Shown piece by piece: positions 15,359-23,261 of a stretch of DNA of 34,065 nt. Under the pieces are notes generated by a model. The model had not been told where the DNA came from, ran no database searches, and saw only the letters and a program-made list of their open reading frames with translations. Source of the stretch: a bacterium. GTDB lineage: Bacteria; Patescibacteriota; Minisyncoccia; UBA6257; GWB1-50-10. Made by a program: the position numbers and the translations under genes. Position 1 is the first letter of the stretch; every line of letters begins with the position of its first letter. The stretch covers positions 1-34,065 of the forward strand of contig JAUSKB010000021.1 of NCBI GenBank assembly GCA_030647415.1, given 5' to 3'.

Positions 15359-17036
15359 ATCCAAGGTCTTTTAAATAACCGACGACTTTTTTGTCTATCT
15401 CTCCGCGCTCTTTCTCCAATGCGATAAGTTCCTTATGTACTGAGGAGACATCAATATCTTCTTCTTTATCACTGTTCTCTATATAACGGCGCACATTGAG
15501 GTTGTATTCGTTCTCCTTAATTTCTTTGAGGTCAACGACTCGGGCATAACCTTCAACATCTTTGTAGTTGTCGTAGGCCTTTACGATTTTTTGTATATCT
15601 TGAACACGGAGTGAATTCTGATTCTTGTCTTCAGAAAAATCTTTCTCGGCATCAATGATAAACACTCTATTTTTGTGGCCCTCTGGCTTGTTCTTGTTGA
15701 AAATGAGAATCGCTGCCGGAATACCCGTACCATAGAAAAGTTTGGACGGAAGGGCGATAACTGCCTCAATTAGATCGTGCTTGAGAATTTGCTCTCGGAT
15801 GCGTCCCTCTGCGCCACCCCGGAAAAGAACGCCGTGCGGTAGAACAATGCCCGCTCGGCCGTTCGAATTCATTGATTTGATGATATGGAGCACAAAAGCA
15901 TAGTCGGCATTACTCTTTGGTGGCAATTCGTACCCTTCCAATCGGCCATATCTTTCTTTAAACATTTCGCTCTCCCAATCGCTGATTGAGTAGGGTGGGT
16001 TTGCCACGCAGATATCGAATGTTTTTAGCGTTCCATTCGGATTCAAAAATTGAGGGTTTGCCAGTGTGTCGCCGCGTTGAATATCGGCGGCATCAAGACC
16101 GTGGAGAAACATGTTGATTTTTGCAATCGCAAATGTGCCGATATTTATTTCCTGCCCATAGAGGTAAAGTGTACGGGCAACTTTTTCACCCTCTTTTTCT
16201 TTCAAATGATGATACGCCTCGAGTAGGAAACCGCCCGATCCAACGGTGGGATCATATATGTGATCTTTCTTGTGCGGATTTAATATTTGAATAATGACGC
16301 GCTCAACTTCGCGTGGCGTGTAAAACTCACCGCCTTTTTTCCCTGCGTCGGCCGCGAACTGCTTGATGAGATATTCGTATGCATCTCCGAGGAGATCGGA
16401 GTTTATGTAGGTATCGCCAAAATTATACTGCGAGAAATGATTTATTAAACGCTGAGTAGTTTCGTTTGGAAATTTATCTTTATGCGCGAAATCAAGATCA
16501 TCAAAAATCTTGTCGAGCTTCGGACTATTCGTATTTGTGAGCTTGTCAAAAATCCCGTTAAGCTTGGGGCCGATGTTTTCCGCCTGCTCCTCAATAGCAG
16601 ACCACCGACAATCCTGTGGAACTTGAAAGCGATGATTGTAATCGGCTCGTGCGATAGTCTCATCTTTGTATTCTTCCATGACACGCTTATATTCCTCGTC
16701 CCATACATCGCTGATACGCTTGTAGAAAAGAAGTCCGAATATATATTTTTTGTAGTCCGAGCTATCGATCTTGCCGCGGAGAATATCAGCACTCTTCCAG
16801 AGGAACTGTTCGAGCTGCGGCAGGGTGAGTTTGCTGCCCATCTTGTCCACGATGGCCTGAATATCTTGAGGGCGATATTTGCGGTCACCGCGCTTACCGG
16901 CCCGCAGGGGCACTAAAATGCCTTCCTTTCCCCAGTTTCGGAGGGTATCGGGGTGAATATTGAAAATCTCCGCTACCTGGCTGATAGAGAGCAATTCCGG
17001 CTTTCCCTTAAGTTTTGCCTGTATGTCTTTACGCAT
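15345..17036 (-). CDS. hsdM: type I DNA methyltransferase HsdM with N-terminal MerR-like HTH
   Basis: 563 residues from MRKDIQAKLK. Residues 15-62 are a MerR/excisionase-type HTH (SISQVAEIFNIHPDTLRNW, then KRGDRKYRPQDIQAIV). The remainder is a normal HsdM: N-terminal helical domain (about 70-225), SAM motif DPTVGSGG (262-269), catalytic NPPY (346-349), and a C-terminal helix that contacts HsdS. It methylates adenine at the HsdS target. The HTH suggests the enzyme may also bind its own promoter. The start is chosen because a TTGACT-N17-TATAAT promoter lies just upstream, leaving about 5 leader bases; a start at 17096 would lie upstream of the promoter. Confidence 0.93.
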   Translation of the reverse strand: MRKDIQAKLKGKPELLSISQVAEIFNIHPDTLRNWGKEGILVPLRAGKRGDRKYRPQDIQAIVDKMGSKLTLPQLEQFLWKSADILRGKIDSSDYKKYIFGLLFYKRISDVWDEEYKRVMEEYKDETIARADYNHRFQVPQDCRWSAIEEQAENIGPKLNGIFDKLTNTNSPKLDKIFDDLDFAHKDKFPNETTQRLINHFSQYNFGDTYINSDLLGDAYEYLIKQFAADAGKKGGEFYTPREVERVIIQILNPHKKDHIYDPTVGSGGFLLEAYHHLKEKEGEKVARTLYLYGQEINIGTFAIAKINMFLHGLDAADIQRGDTLANPQFLNPNGTLKTFDICVANPPYSISDWESEMFKERYGRLEGYELPPKSNADYAFVLHIIKSMNSNGRAGIVLPHGVLFRGGAEGRIREQILKHDLIEAVIALPSKLFYGTGIPAAILIFNKNKPEGHKNRVFIIDAEKDFSEDKNQNSLRVQDIQKIVKAYDNYKDVEGYARVVDLKEIKENEYNLNVRRYIENSDKEEDIDVSSVHKELIALEKERGEIDKKVVGYLKDLGYGND

Positions 17037-17048
17037 ATTGTTATTCCC

Positions 17049-17077
17049 ATTATAATCGATCTGTTTTTTAAAGTCAA
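17049..17077 (-). promoter_or_regulatory. strong promoter of the hsd operon
   Basis: TTGACT (17072-17077), exactly 17 bases, TATAAT (17049-17054). The predicted transcript start is about 5 bases before the hsdM ATG, so the whole five-gene operon would begin with an almost leaderless message. Confidence 0.75.
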
Positions 17078-17083
17078 TACCTT

Positions 17084-17103
17084 CATAGGTTATCATAGGT
17101 TAT
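17084..17103. promoter_or_regulatory. tandem 10-bp repeat next to the hsd promoter, possible operator
   Basis: CATAGGTTAT is repeated twice head to tail, ending 7 bases upstream of the -35 box. The period is one helical turn. It is a candidate binding site for the HTH of the downstream HsdM. Confidence 0.5.
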
Positions 17104-17201
17104 ATAGCATTCTACAGGAGAAATAACAGCCTTTTTGAGTCCTTTGTTATCAATTTTGTGCGCTCTGGACTCCTTCGGGGCTTCGCGTCATCTCTTGTGT
17201 C

Positions 17202-18530
17202 ATGAGTACCCAACCAAAGGGGGCGCAGATCGGGACCCCCGCAACAAGCCCGATCCAGATAAAGGTCCGGTACTGCTTGTATGCAAGGAAATCAACGGAG
17301 TCCGAGGAACAGCAGGTGCTTTCCATAGATAGCCAAATCAAGGAGATGGCGAAGACCGCGGAACGGGACGAGCTCGAAATCGCGGAGATTCGGAAGGAGA
17401 GCCACTCGGCAAAAGCGACCGGCCAGAGAGCCGTCTTCAATGAGATTATAGTCGACATACGACTTGGCAAATTCAACGGTCTTTTGACCTGGGCGCCGGA
17501 CAGGCTCGCGAGGAACGCGGGCGACCTCGGGGCGCTTGTGGACCTCATGGACCAGAAGGTCCTCCTTGAGATACGGACGTATGGCCAGCGGTTTACCGAT
17601 TCTCCGAATGAGAAGTTCCTTCTCATGATCTTGGGCTCCCAAGCAAAGCTCGAGAACGACAACCGAGGCGTGAACGTGAAACGAGGATTGCGGACAAGGT
17701 GCGAAATGGGACTCAGGCCCGGAGTCGCGCCGGTGGGCTATAACAATGAAAAGCGCATGGACCGAAAATGCCATGCGGTCGTGGACACAATGCGAGCGCC
17801 TGTCATCAAGCAGATGTTCGAGAAGGTCGCGAACGAGAAATGGAGCGGCAGACGCATACACCAATGGCTGAAGTTCGAGCTCAACTTCAAGAGCCGGGGC
17901 AATAAGAACATGACCTTGAGCAGCGTCTACGTGGTGTTGCAAAATCCATTTTACCACGGCGTTTTCGAATATCCGGAGAAGAGCGGAAACTGGTACGAGG
18001 GCAAGCATCAGCCGCTCATCACCAAGGAATTGTTCGACAAGGCGCAGGAGCAACTCAAGCGCGACCGCATCGTGCGCTCCGATATCAAGGAATTCGCCTT
18101 CACCAAGCTCATGGCGTGCGGCCTATGCGGATCCGGTATCTCTGCTGACGAGAAGTTTAAGAAGCTCAAGGACGGCACCTCGAACCGGTACGTCTACTAC
18201 GGCTGCACACGCGCGCGTGACAAGGACTGCAAGAACGGCTACGTGCGCGAAGAGGAACTGGTCAGCCAGACAGTAAAAATTATGGACCAGATAGACCTTA
18301 ACCAAATCAGCATGCGGGAAAAGTTCGAGGCGGAAGTAGAGCGCATGCGGAAATTCCAACGCGCATTTGCCGGTACGGCAGCTGATACAAAGCCGCAAAA
18401 AGAAATCGACCTGCGCGACTACGCGAAGTACCTGCTCAAGGAAGGCAGTGTGACGGAGAAGCGCGAGTTATTGCTATGCATCAAAAGCAAGTTAGTGCTC
18501 ACGAAAGGGGTGGTGACGCTGGCACATTAA
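17202..18530 (+). CDS. large serine recombinase
   Basis: 442 residues. The N-terminal resolvase domain has the nucleophile in YARKSTESEEQQ (Ser at about 31) and conserved Arg-rich motifs such as WAPDRLARN; then the Recombinase domain (about 170-290, RPGVAPVGY... NPFYHGVF) and a zinc ribbon with CGLCGSG and a later CTRARDKDC. A short helical tail follows. The size suits a recombinase of a small integrative element. It is divergent from the hsd operon and convergent with the ATPase gene, whose stop is only 2 bases away. No ribosome site is visible. It may have delivered the island or act on its flanks. Confidence 0.92.
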   Translation: MSTQPKGAQIGTPATSPIQIKVRYCLYARKSTESEEQQVLSIDSQIKEMAKTAERDELEIAEIRKESHSAKATGQRAVFNEIIVDIRLGKFNGLLTWAPDRLARNAGDLGALVDLMDQKVLLEIRTYGQRFTDSPNEKFLLMILGSQAKLENDNRGVNVKRGLRTRCEMGLRPGVAPVGYNNEKRMDRKCHAVVDTMRAPVIKQMFEKVANEKWSGRRIHQWLKFELNFKSRGNKNMTLSSVYVVLQNPFYHGVFEYPEKSGNWYEGKHQPLITKELFDKAQEQLKRDRIVRSDIKEFAFTKLMACGLCGSGISADEKFKKLKDGTSNRYVYYGCTRARDKDCKNGYVREEELVSQTVKIMDQIDLNQISMREKFEAEVERMRKFQRAFAGTAADTKPQKEIDLRDYAKYLLKEGSVTEKRELLLCIKSKLVLTKGVVTLAH

Positions 18531-18532
18531 TC

Positions 18533-21028
18533 CTAGGATGTTTTCGTAAGTTTTCTGATTTCTCGTAGAGTGGAAATAGCTTGGCGAATTCTTTGAACGT
18601 TTGGCTGATACGTCTTCGGAGTATGGTGGGAGTCATTAGCATTTACAAAGACGGCATACAACCGGTCCACCTCATCCGTGGCCACCCCCGCCTCAAGAAG
18701 GATGCTCCGTACATCTTTTTTGTTCATGTTGTGCGGGCTTGTCTGGCGCCCAAGCTTATCCATAGCAACCGCAGAGGCTAGTTGGTACGCGGCGAGTCGT
18801 ATCTCCTCCTCCGCTTGTTGTAGGCGAACAGAAGTAGCGGTTACAGCGCTGACGATTGACTCAGCCTCGCGCAGACGGTCATCAAGTGACGACCACTCCA
18901 GTGCCCGAACATTCGGCCCACTTTGGGCATAGCCTGTTATTTCATAGCGAACACCGTTTAGCGACCTACAACCATCGCAAACTTGTTTTGCCCACGTCCC
19001 TTTGTGAGTCAGTATAATAACCTGCCTGCCTTCGATTTCGATTAGGCTCCGGATAACGTTTATAAACTGGGTTTCGTGCTCGTCATCCCAAGATTGAATG
19101 GGGTCGTCAATTATGAGAAACACCCAAGGCCCCGCCCTGCGGAGTGCGCTGGCGATACTTACGCACAAGCCCAGTGCGTTGAGCTTCGATTCGCTCAACG
19201 AGGAAACCGCGCTCGCGAGTTCGACCCCATACGACTCAGCTTTCACGGAAAGGCGGCGGCTCTTGAAATCGCCGTCCTTGGTGCGTTCCATGGCAAAACC
19301 TGAGAAATGCACATCAGGATCACCGGTCGTCTTAATCATGGAGTACCACTTCATCACCGAAGCGGTCAGGTCAGTATTCATCGCATTATCCATAACCTCA
19401 GCCAGCGTCTGCTCCGAATATTTTTTTAAGTCCCTTAGACTGTCGAGGCCGTCACGTAAATGCAATGCCTTCTTCACGACGGCCCTCTTCTCGAAAAGCT
19501 CGACAGCGAGCGAAACCTCAGTTGTTCCGGCAAGCATGTCGACTGCTTGACGCAAAAGATTGGCTGGGCCAGTGAGAACTGGTTCAAGCTCTTTGATTTT
19601 TATTGCTATATCATCTGCGACCGTAAGATAACTCTGTAGTGCGCTGGCTAAAGTTTCCGCGTCTGAAAGGTTTGGGGTACCGCTTTGTAGAGAAGTCTGA
19701 CATTTTACCAGAGCGGTTTCAGCTTTATTCACCTCTTCAAACAATCGGGCGCAAAGAGAATTCGCAGTGGTAGCGGATGTGCGAATAATCACAACGCTGG
19801 CCGTTTCTGAACCACCCAGAAGTTCAGTTATTTTTGTCTCATTCTCTGGATCTGCTGAAGACACCAAGCCAACAAGAGGTTTTTGCGTTAGCTCAGTGTG
19901 TTGCTTAAGAGCCCCTTTTATTTCCTCCAGTGCGTGGTTTACACGCGAACAAACTTGTTCCCGGTCACCGTCTTTCTTTACCTCCGCACTGACCGTCGTA
20001 TGACGGCTATGGATGGCTCTGCCGAGATCGTCATTAACTGACTGCAAACAGAGAGGACATGTGCTGGGCTCCTCATTCAGTAGTTGCGTACCGAGTTCGA
20101 GTAGCTGCGCCTCTTTTTGTAATTTTGCCGCAACACCCTGTACACAGAGACGCGCGTAGTCTTCGAGGAATTTTATGTCGACGGTCGCTGAAAGGGTTCG
20201 TTGCGCCGATATCAGACGACTTTCTTCCTCCGAAGTGAGAACACCAATAACTACACTCCCGGCATAAACTTTTCCCGCCGCTGCTATGCGAGCCGCAGTA
20301 AGAAGCTTGAAATGGTCGCCGATTTTTCCGATACCTAGAAACTTTTCTGACCAGCTACTGATTACTTCATACGCCGCGTCCACCCCTGCCGAACCTTTTT
20401 TGAAATCCGCGCTAGCGGTTTTTAATTCCGGAACCGCAACCATCTTCGTCTCTAAAGAAGCAAGGTTGTTCAATAGACGTTGGCTGTCTTCGGGGAGGTT
20501 GACGGTCGGTTTTGTACATAGGCTAAGAATTGCACGGAACGCATCGTCCACCTCGTTCATGCCTAACAACTGAGCAAATCCTTGGAATCTCTCAGATGGA
20601 GGAACTAGCAACAGGTACTTGAGAGCGTGCTGAAGCACAAATGGCCTGGCAGATATTAGCGACTCCTGATGAAACGGCCATTCTTTGATCCCTACGCCGT
20701 CGACAAGGCGCCTTACCGTTCCGTCTTGGTCGAGCTCTATGCGCAACAAAATATTATTTTGTCCTGGCACCGAAAAGTTTGCTTCTATGTACGCGGCCTG
20801 ATTAGTTGGATAGTGGCGATTACGGTATGAGTCTTTGTATTCATCCTTGAAGTCGGCCTTATCGACTTTGGAAGTGGTGCCATAAAGAAGGAACTCAAAC
20901 GCTTCCGAAATACTCGTCTTGCCGTAGCTGTTTGCAGCAGAAATGACAGTTAGTCGCTCATCAAAATCAACCACGCGCTCTTCGTTGAATCCTCGAAAAC
21001 CAGCAACTTTAAGCTGTTTAATCTGCAT
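18533..21028 (-). CDS. Rad50/RloC-like ABC ATPase with CxxC hook
   Basis: 831 residues. The N terminus is an AAA_23/SMC-type ATPase start (GFRGFNEERVVDFDERLTVI) with a divergent Walker A AANSYGKTS (31-39). A CPLC motif lies at 324-327 between helical arms, like a half zinc hook. The signature-like SSLSESKLNALGLCVSIASAL and Walker B FLIIDDPIQSWDD come at about 640-675, then VIILTHKGTW. The helical C terminus contains NANDSHHT, similar to the Asn/Ser-His tails of some defence ATPases; whether it is a nuclease active site is unproven. RloC, SbcC and Lamassu-type SMCs are the relatives to test. It overlaps its upstream partner by 11 bases. Confidence 0.8.
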   Translation of the reverse strand: MQIKQLKVAGFRGFNEERVVDFDERLTVISAANSYGKTSISEAFEFLLYGTTSKVDKADFKDEYKDSYRNRHYPTNQAAYIEANFSVPGQNNILLRIELDQDGTVRRLVDGVGIKEWPFHQESLISARPFVLQHALKYLLLVPPSERFQGFAQLLGMNEVDDAFRAILSLCTKPTVNLPEDSQRLLNNLASLETKMVAVPELKTASADFKKGSAGVDAAYEVISSWSEKFLGIGKIGDHFKLLTAARIAAAGKVYAGSVVIGVLTSEEESRLISAQRTLSATVDIKFLEDYARLCVQGVAAKLQKEAQLLELGTQLLNEEPSTCPLCLQSVNDDLGRAIHSRHTTVSAEVKKDGDREQVCSRVNHALEEIKGALKQHTELTQKPLVGLVSSADPENETKITELLGGSETASVVIIRTSATTANSLCARLFEEVNKAETALVKCQTSLQSGTPNLSDAETLASALQSYLTVADDIAIKIKELEPVLTGPANLLRQAVDMLAGTTEVSLAVELFEKRAVVKKALHLRDGLDSLRDLKKYSEQTLAEVMDNAMNTDLTASVMKWYSMIKTTGDPDVHFSGFAMERTKDGDFKSRRLSVKAESYGVELASAVSSLSESKLNALGLCVSIASALRRAGPWVFLIIDDPIQSWDDEHETQFINVIRSLIEIEGRQVIILTHKGTWAKQVCDGCRSLNGVRYEITGYAQSGPNVRALEWSSLDDRLREAESIVSAVTATSVRLQQAEEEIRLAAYQLASAVAMDKLGRQTSPHNMNKKDVRSILLEAGVATDEVDRLYAVFVNANDSHHTPKTYQPNVQRIRQAISTLREIRKLTKTS

Positions 21029-21233
21029 TGGTTATTTCAGCGAAAATATCCCGGAGCTCGGACTCCATGGCGCTTGCTGGGTCGCCTTGGCGACAAGCTT
21101 TCAATAGGCGCAGATGAATAGGATCTGTGGTTTTCCGCTCTACGGCATTTAGAAATTGCTCCAAGGCAGGCCCAACTACGGATTCAGGAGTTGGGTTAAC
21201 GGGGAGGTTGTCTTCTTTGGGCACATCCGACAT
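21018..21233 (-). CDS. 71-residue partner of the ATPase, unknown function
   Basis: A small acidic protein: a Pro-rich N terminus (residues 1-22) then two predicted helices (about 24-45 and 52-70) rich in Glu and Leu. GGAG lies 12 bases before the ATG. Its 3' end overlaps the ATPase gene by 11 bases, so the two are translationally coupled and their products likely interact. I recognise no family. It could be a small subunit comparable in position to accessory components of SMC-type defence systems, but no sequence similarity is claimed. Confidence 0.65.
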   Translation of the reverse strand: MSDVPKEDNLPVNPTPESVVGPALEQFLNAVERKTTDPIHLRLLKACRQGDPASAMESELRDIFAEITNAD

Positions 21234-21314
21234 ATCATCATATTGCTCCTCGATAGTACTATTAGCAAAACCGCCCCCGATGGGGGGGGGTCGCGTAACA
21301 CCGTCTCACGTTCC

Positions 21315-21335
21315 TGCGGAGGCGGAAGGATTGAA
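21315..21335 (-). pseudogene. remnant of the 3' end of tRNA-Ser
   Basis: Eighteen bases (TGCGGAGGCGGAAGGATT) repeat exactly the acceptor and T-arm 3' part of the intact tRNA-Ser 176 bases to the right, followed by GAAC with one base missing. The rest of the tRNA is absent. A duplicated tRNA 3' end is the usual footprint of integration at a tRNA gene. Confidence 0.65.
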
Positions 21336-21446
21336 CGCGCTCAGTCGCCTAAGGCGACTTCGCTTCTACAACCCCTCGGTTTTAGTGTTTCCGCCACGGG
21401 AAACTCCCGTTTCCCGACCCCTTCCCGTTCGAATCCTCGCGCCCGG

Positions 21447-21489
21447 ATACGAATTGAGCATACCATAGTAAGGTATGCTCAATTCGTAT
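21447..21489 (-). terminator. perfect 18-bp hairpin behind tRNA-Ser(GCT)
   Basis: Arms 21447-21464 and 21472-21489, loop of 7 bases, no mismatch, starting 3 bases after the tRNA end. It lacks a T-run, so it may be a processing or termination structure. Confidence 0.6.
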
Positions 21490-21492
21490 TTG

Positions 21493-21579
21493 CGGAGGCG
21501 GAAGGATTCGAACCTTCGGACCGGTTTCCCGGTCGACATCTTAGCAGGATGCCGCTTTAAGCCACTCAGCCACGCCTCC
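21493..21579 (-). tRNA. tRNA-Ser(GCT)
   Basis: Acceptor GGAGGCG/CGCCTCC, anticodon stem GCATC/GATGT around CTGCTAA (anticodon GCT), a long variable arm (ACCGG-GAAA-CCGGT) as expected for Ser, T arm GAAGG-TTCGAAT-CCTTC, discriminator G, no encoded CCA. Confidence 0.94.
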
Positions 21580-21640
21580 AATAGCGGAAATGCCTTGTTT
21601 TTATAGCATTTTACTGGTACGGTTACCAGTGCACGAAAAT

Positions 21641-23146
21641 ATGCTCCCCCGCCCGCCCATCGTAGTCATCATGGGGCACGTCGACCATGGCAAGACGACG
21701 CTCCTCGATACCATCCGAAAAACCAGCGTCGCCGCGCGCGAAGCGGGCGGCATCACGCAAGCAATCGGGGCCTACGAAATTGAGGTTCATCCGAAGAACG
21801 AACCGAAATCCCGAGCGAGTGGAACGGAGCGAGGGATCCCTCGGCAGACGCCTCGGGATGATTTTGCGAACAATGTTCGCAAAATCACCTTCATTGACAC
21901 CCCCGGCCATGAGGCCTTTTCCGCCATGCGCGTGCACGGCGCGAAGTGCGCGGACCTGGCCATCCTCGTCGTTGCCGCAGATGACGGAGTAAAGCCACAG
22001 ACGAAGGATGCGCTCGCCGCCATCCAGGCGGAAAAGCTCCCCTTCATCGTCGCGGTGAATAAGATGGATAAACCGGGCGCGGACGTGGAGAAGGTGAAGC
22101 AGGAGCTCGCGCAGGCCGGCGTCTTCCTCGAGGGGTACGGCGGGAACGTCTCCTGGCACGCCATTTCCGCGAAGACCGGCGAGGGGGTTTCCGATTTGCT
22201 TGACCTTATCCTGCTCGCCAGTGATATCGAGGCGACAACCTATGACCCGGACGCCCCGGCTTCGGGCATTGTCCTCACCACGAAGTTCGATAAGCGGCGC
22301 GGTACGGTGGCGGGCGTGGTCCTCACAAACGGGACGCTTCGCCGCGGCGACTGCATCACAACCGAAACCGCGTTCGGCAAGGTGAAGATACTCGAGGATT
22401 TCCGCGGGAAACCCGCGACAGCGCTCGTACCGTCCGCACCCGCCCTCGTCGTGGGATTCGAGAAAATTCCGCATGTCGGCGAGGTGTTCACTGCCGGACC
22501 CGGCGTGACCGGACCAAAGCCGGTCGAACGGGCGTTCCCAACAAGACAGAAGGAGGCAGAGAAGCCGGCGGACCGCATCGCGGTCGTCCTCAAAGCAGAC
22601 GAGGGTGGATCGCTCGAGGCGCTCCATGGCGTCATTATAAAGCTCGCCAAAACCCATCCGTTCCACATAATTCACCAGAGCGTGGGCGACATCTACGAAA
22701 CGGACGTGAAGACGGCGGAGAGCATGGGCGCCTTCCTCGTCGGGTTCCGGACGGGCGTGGACCGCGCCGCCCAAAACCTCGCGCAAGCGAAAAAGCTCGC
22801 CATTTTGACCTCCCCCGTCATCTACGAACTTGAGCGGGCGCTTACGGAATATGCGCAGAAACGCATCGCAAAGGAGGTGCGCGCACTCGAAGTACTCGCC
22901 ATCTTCGGCGCGGCGAAAGGCAAACAGCGCGTCGTGGGCGGCCGAGTGACGCTCGGTCCGGTCCGCACGAACGAACACTTCGAGGTCTGGCGGGAGACAA
23001 AACTCCTCTGCACCGGACTCATCCTGAACCTCCAGTCCGGACGACAAGATGCCACCGAGGTCGCAACAGGTACGGAAGCCGGTCTTCTTGTGGAAACCGA
23101 GGAATCGATCCGGATCGGCGACCGGCTGGTATTTCCCGACGCATAG
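21641..23146 (+). CDS. infB: translation initiation factor IF-2 (short form)
   Basis: 501 residues from MLPRPPIVVIMGHVDHGKTT. It delivers initiator tRNA to the 30S subunit. G1 GHVDHGKTT, switch I GGITQAIGAYEI, G3 DTPGHEAF, G4 NKMDKP and the later ISAKTGEGV (G5-like) are all present, then the beta-barrel domains II, III and IV. The N-terminal extension found in most bacteria is missing, as is common in CPR. About 25 extra residues (SRASGTERGIPRQTPRDD... NNVRK) interrupt the region between switch I and DTPGHE; the corresponding DNA is two palindromes. The frame start at 21590 is possible but the motif context favours 21641. rbfA follows after element C. Confidence 0.95.
   Translation: MLPRPPIVVIMGHVDHGKTTLLDTIRKTSVAAREAGGITQAIGAYEIEVHPKNEPKSRASGTERGIPRQTPRDDFANNVRKITFIDTPGHEAFSAMRVHGAKCADLAILVVAADDGVKPQTKDALAAIQAEKLPFIVAVNKMDKPGADVEKVKQELAQAGVFLEGYGGNVSWHAISAKTGEGVSDLLDLILLASDIEATTYDPDAPASGIVLTTKFDKRRGTVAGVVLTNGTLRRGDCITTETAFGKVKILEDFRGKPATALVPSAPALVVGFEKIPHVGEVFTAGPGVTGPKPVERAFPTRQKEAEKPADRIAVVLKADEGGSLEALHGVIIKLAKTHPFHIIHQSVGDIYETDVKTAESMGAFLVGFRTGVDRAAQNLAQAKKLAILTSPVIYELERALTEYAQKRIAKEVRALEVLAIFGAAKGKQRVVGGRVTLGPVRTNEHFEVWRETKLLCTGLILNLQSGRQDATEVATGTEAGLLVETEESIRIGDRLVFPDA
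21808..21886. repeat. palindromic repeat inserted in frame in infB
   Basis: Two adjacent palindromes: 21808-21815/21852-21859 (ATCCCGAG with CTCGGGAT, with a GAGGGATCCCTC core inside), and a perfect 12-bp stem 21860-21871/21875-21886 with a 3-base loop. Together they account for the extra protein segment before DTPGHE. The first looks like a CPR intergenic repeat. Confidence 0.7.
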
Positions 23147-23155
23147 ACACGATTT

Positions 23156-23261
23156 ATCCCGTTAGAGTTTTACCTATTTTCGAATTTTTATGGGAAGGAA
23201 CATACAGTCGAAACAGCATTTTGGTACGCACCGATGCGTGCGCGTAAAACTCTAACGGGAT
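23156..23261. repeat. MITE-like inverted-repeat element C (106 bp), ends on the rbfA start codon
   Basis: Perfect 18-bp arms at 23156-23173 and 23244-23261 (ATCCCGTTAGAGTTTTAC and complement) enclose 70 bp. The right arm supplies the A and T of the rbfA start codon, so the whole rbfA leader is this element. Confidence 0.8.

Noticed and set aside
17202-18530. Invertase shuffling hsdS
   Set aside because: Only one hsdS is present and no inverted hsdS fragments or matching inverted repeats flank it; the recombinase is also of the large integrase-like type.
13766-21233. Complete Gabija system
   Set aside because: The UvrD-like protein resembles GajB in size, but no OLD/TOPRIM nuclease (GajA) is found; the 831-residue ATPase has no visible TOPRIM motif and is a separate transcription unit.
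21623-23047. Long open frame opposite infB (474 codons, minus strand)
   Set aside because: The plus strand has all IF-2 motifs; the opposite frame is Arg/Gly/Ala-rich with no motif and exists because of GC-rich codon bias.
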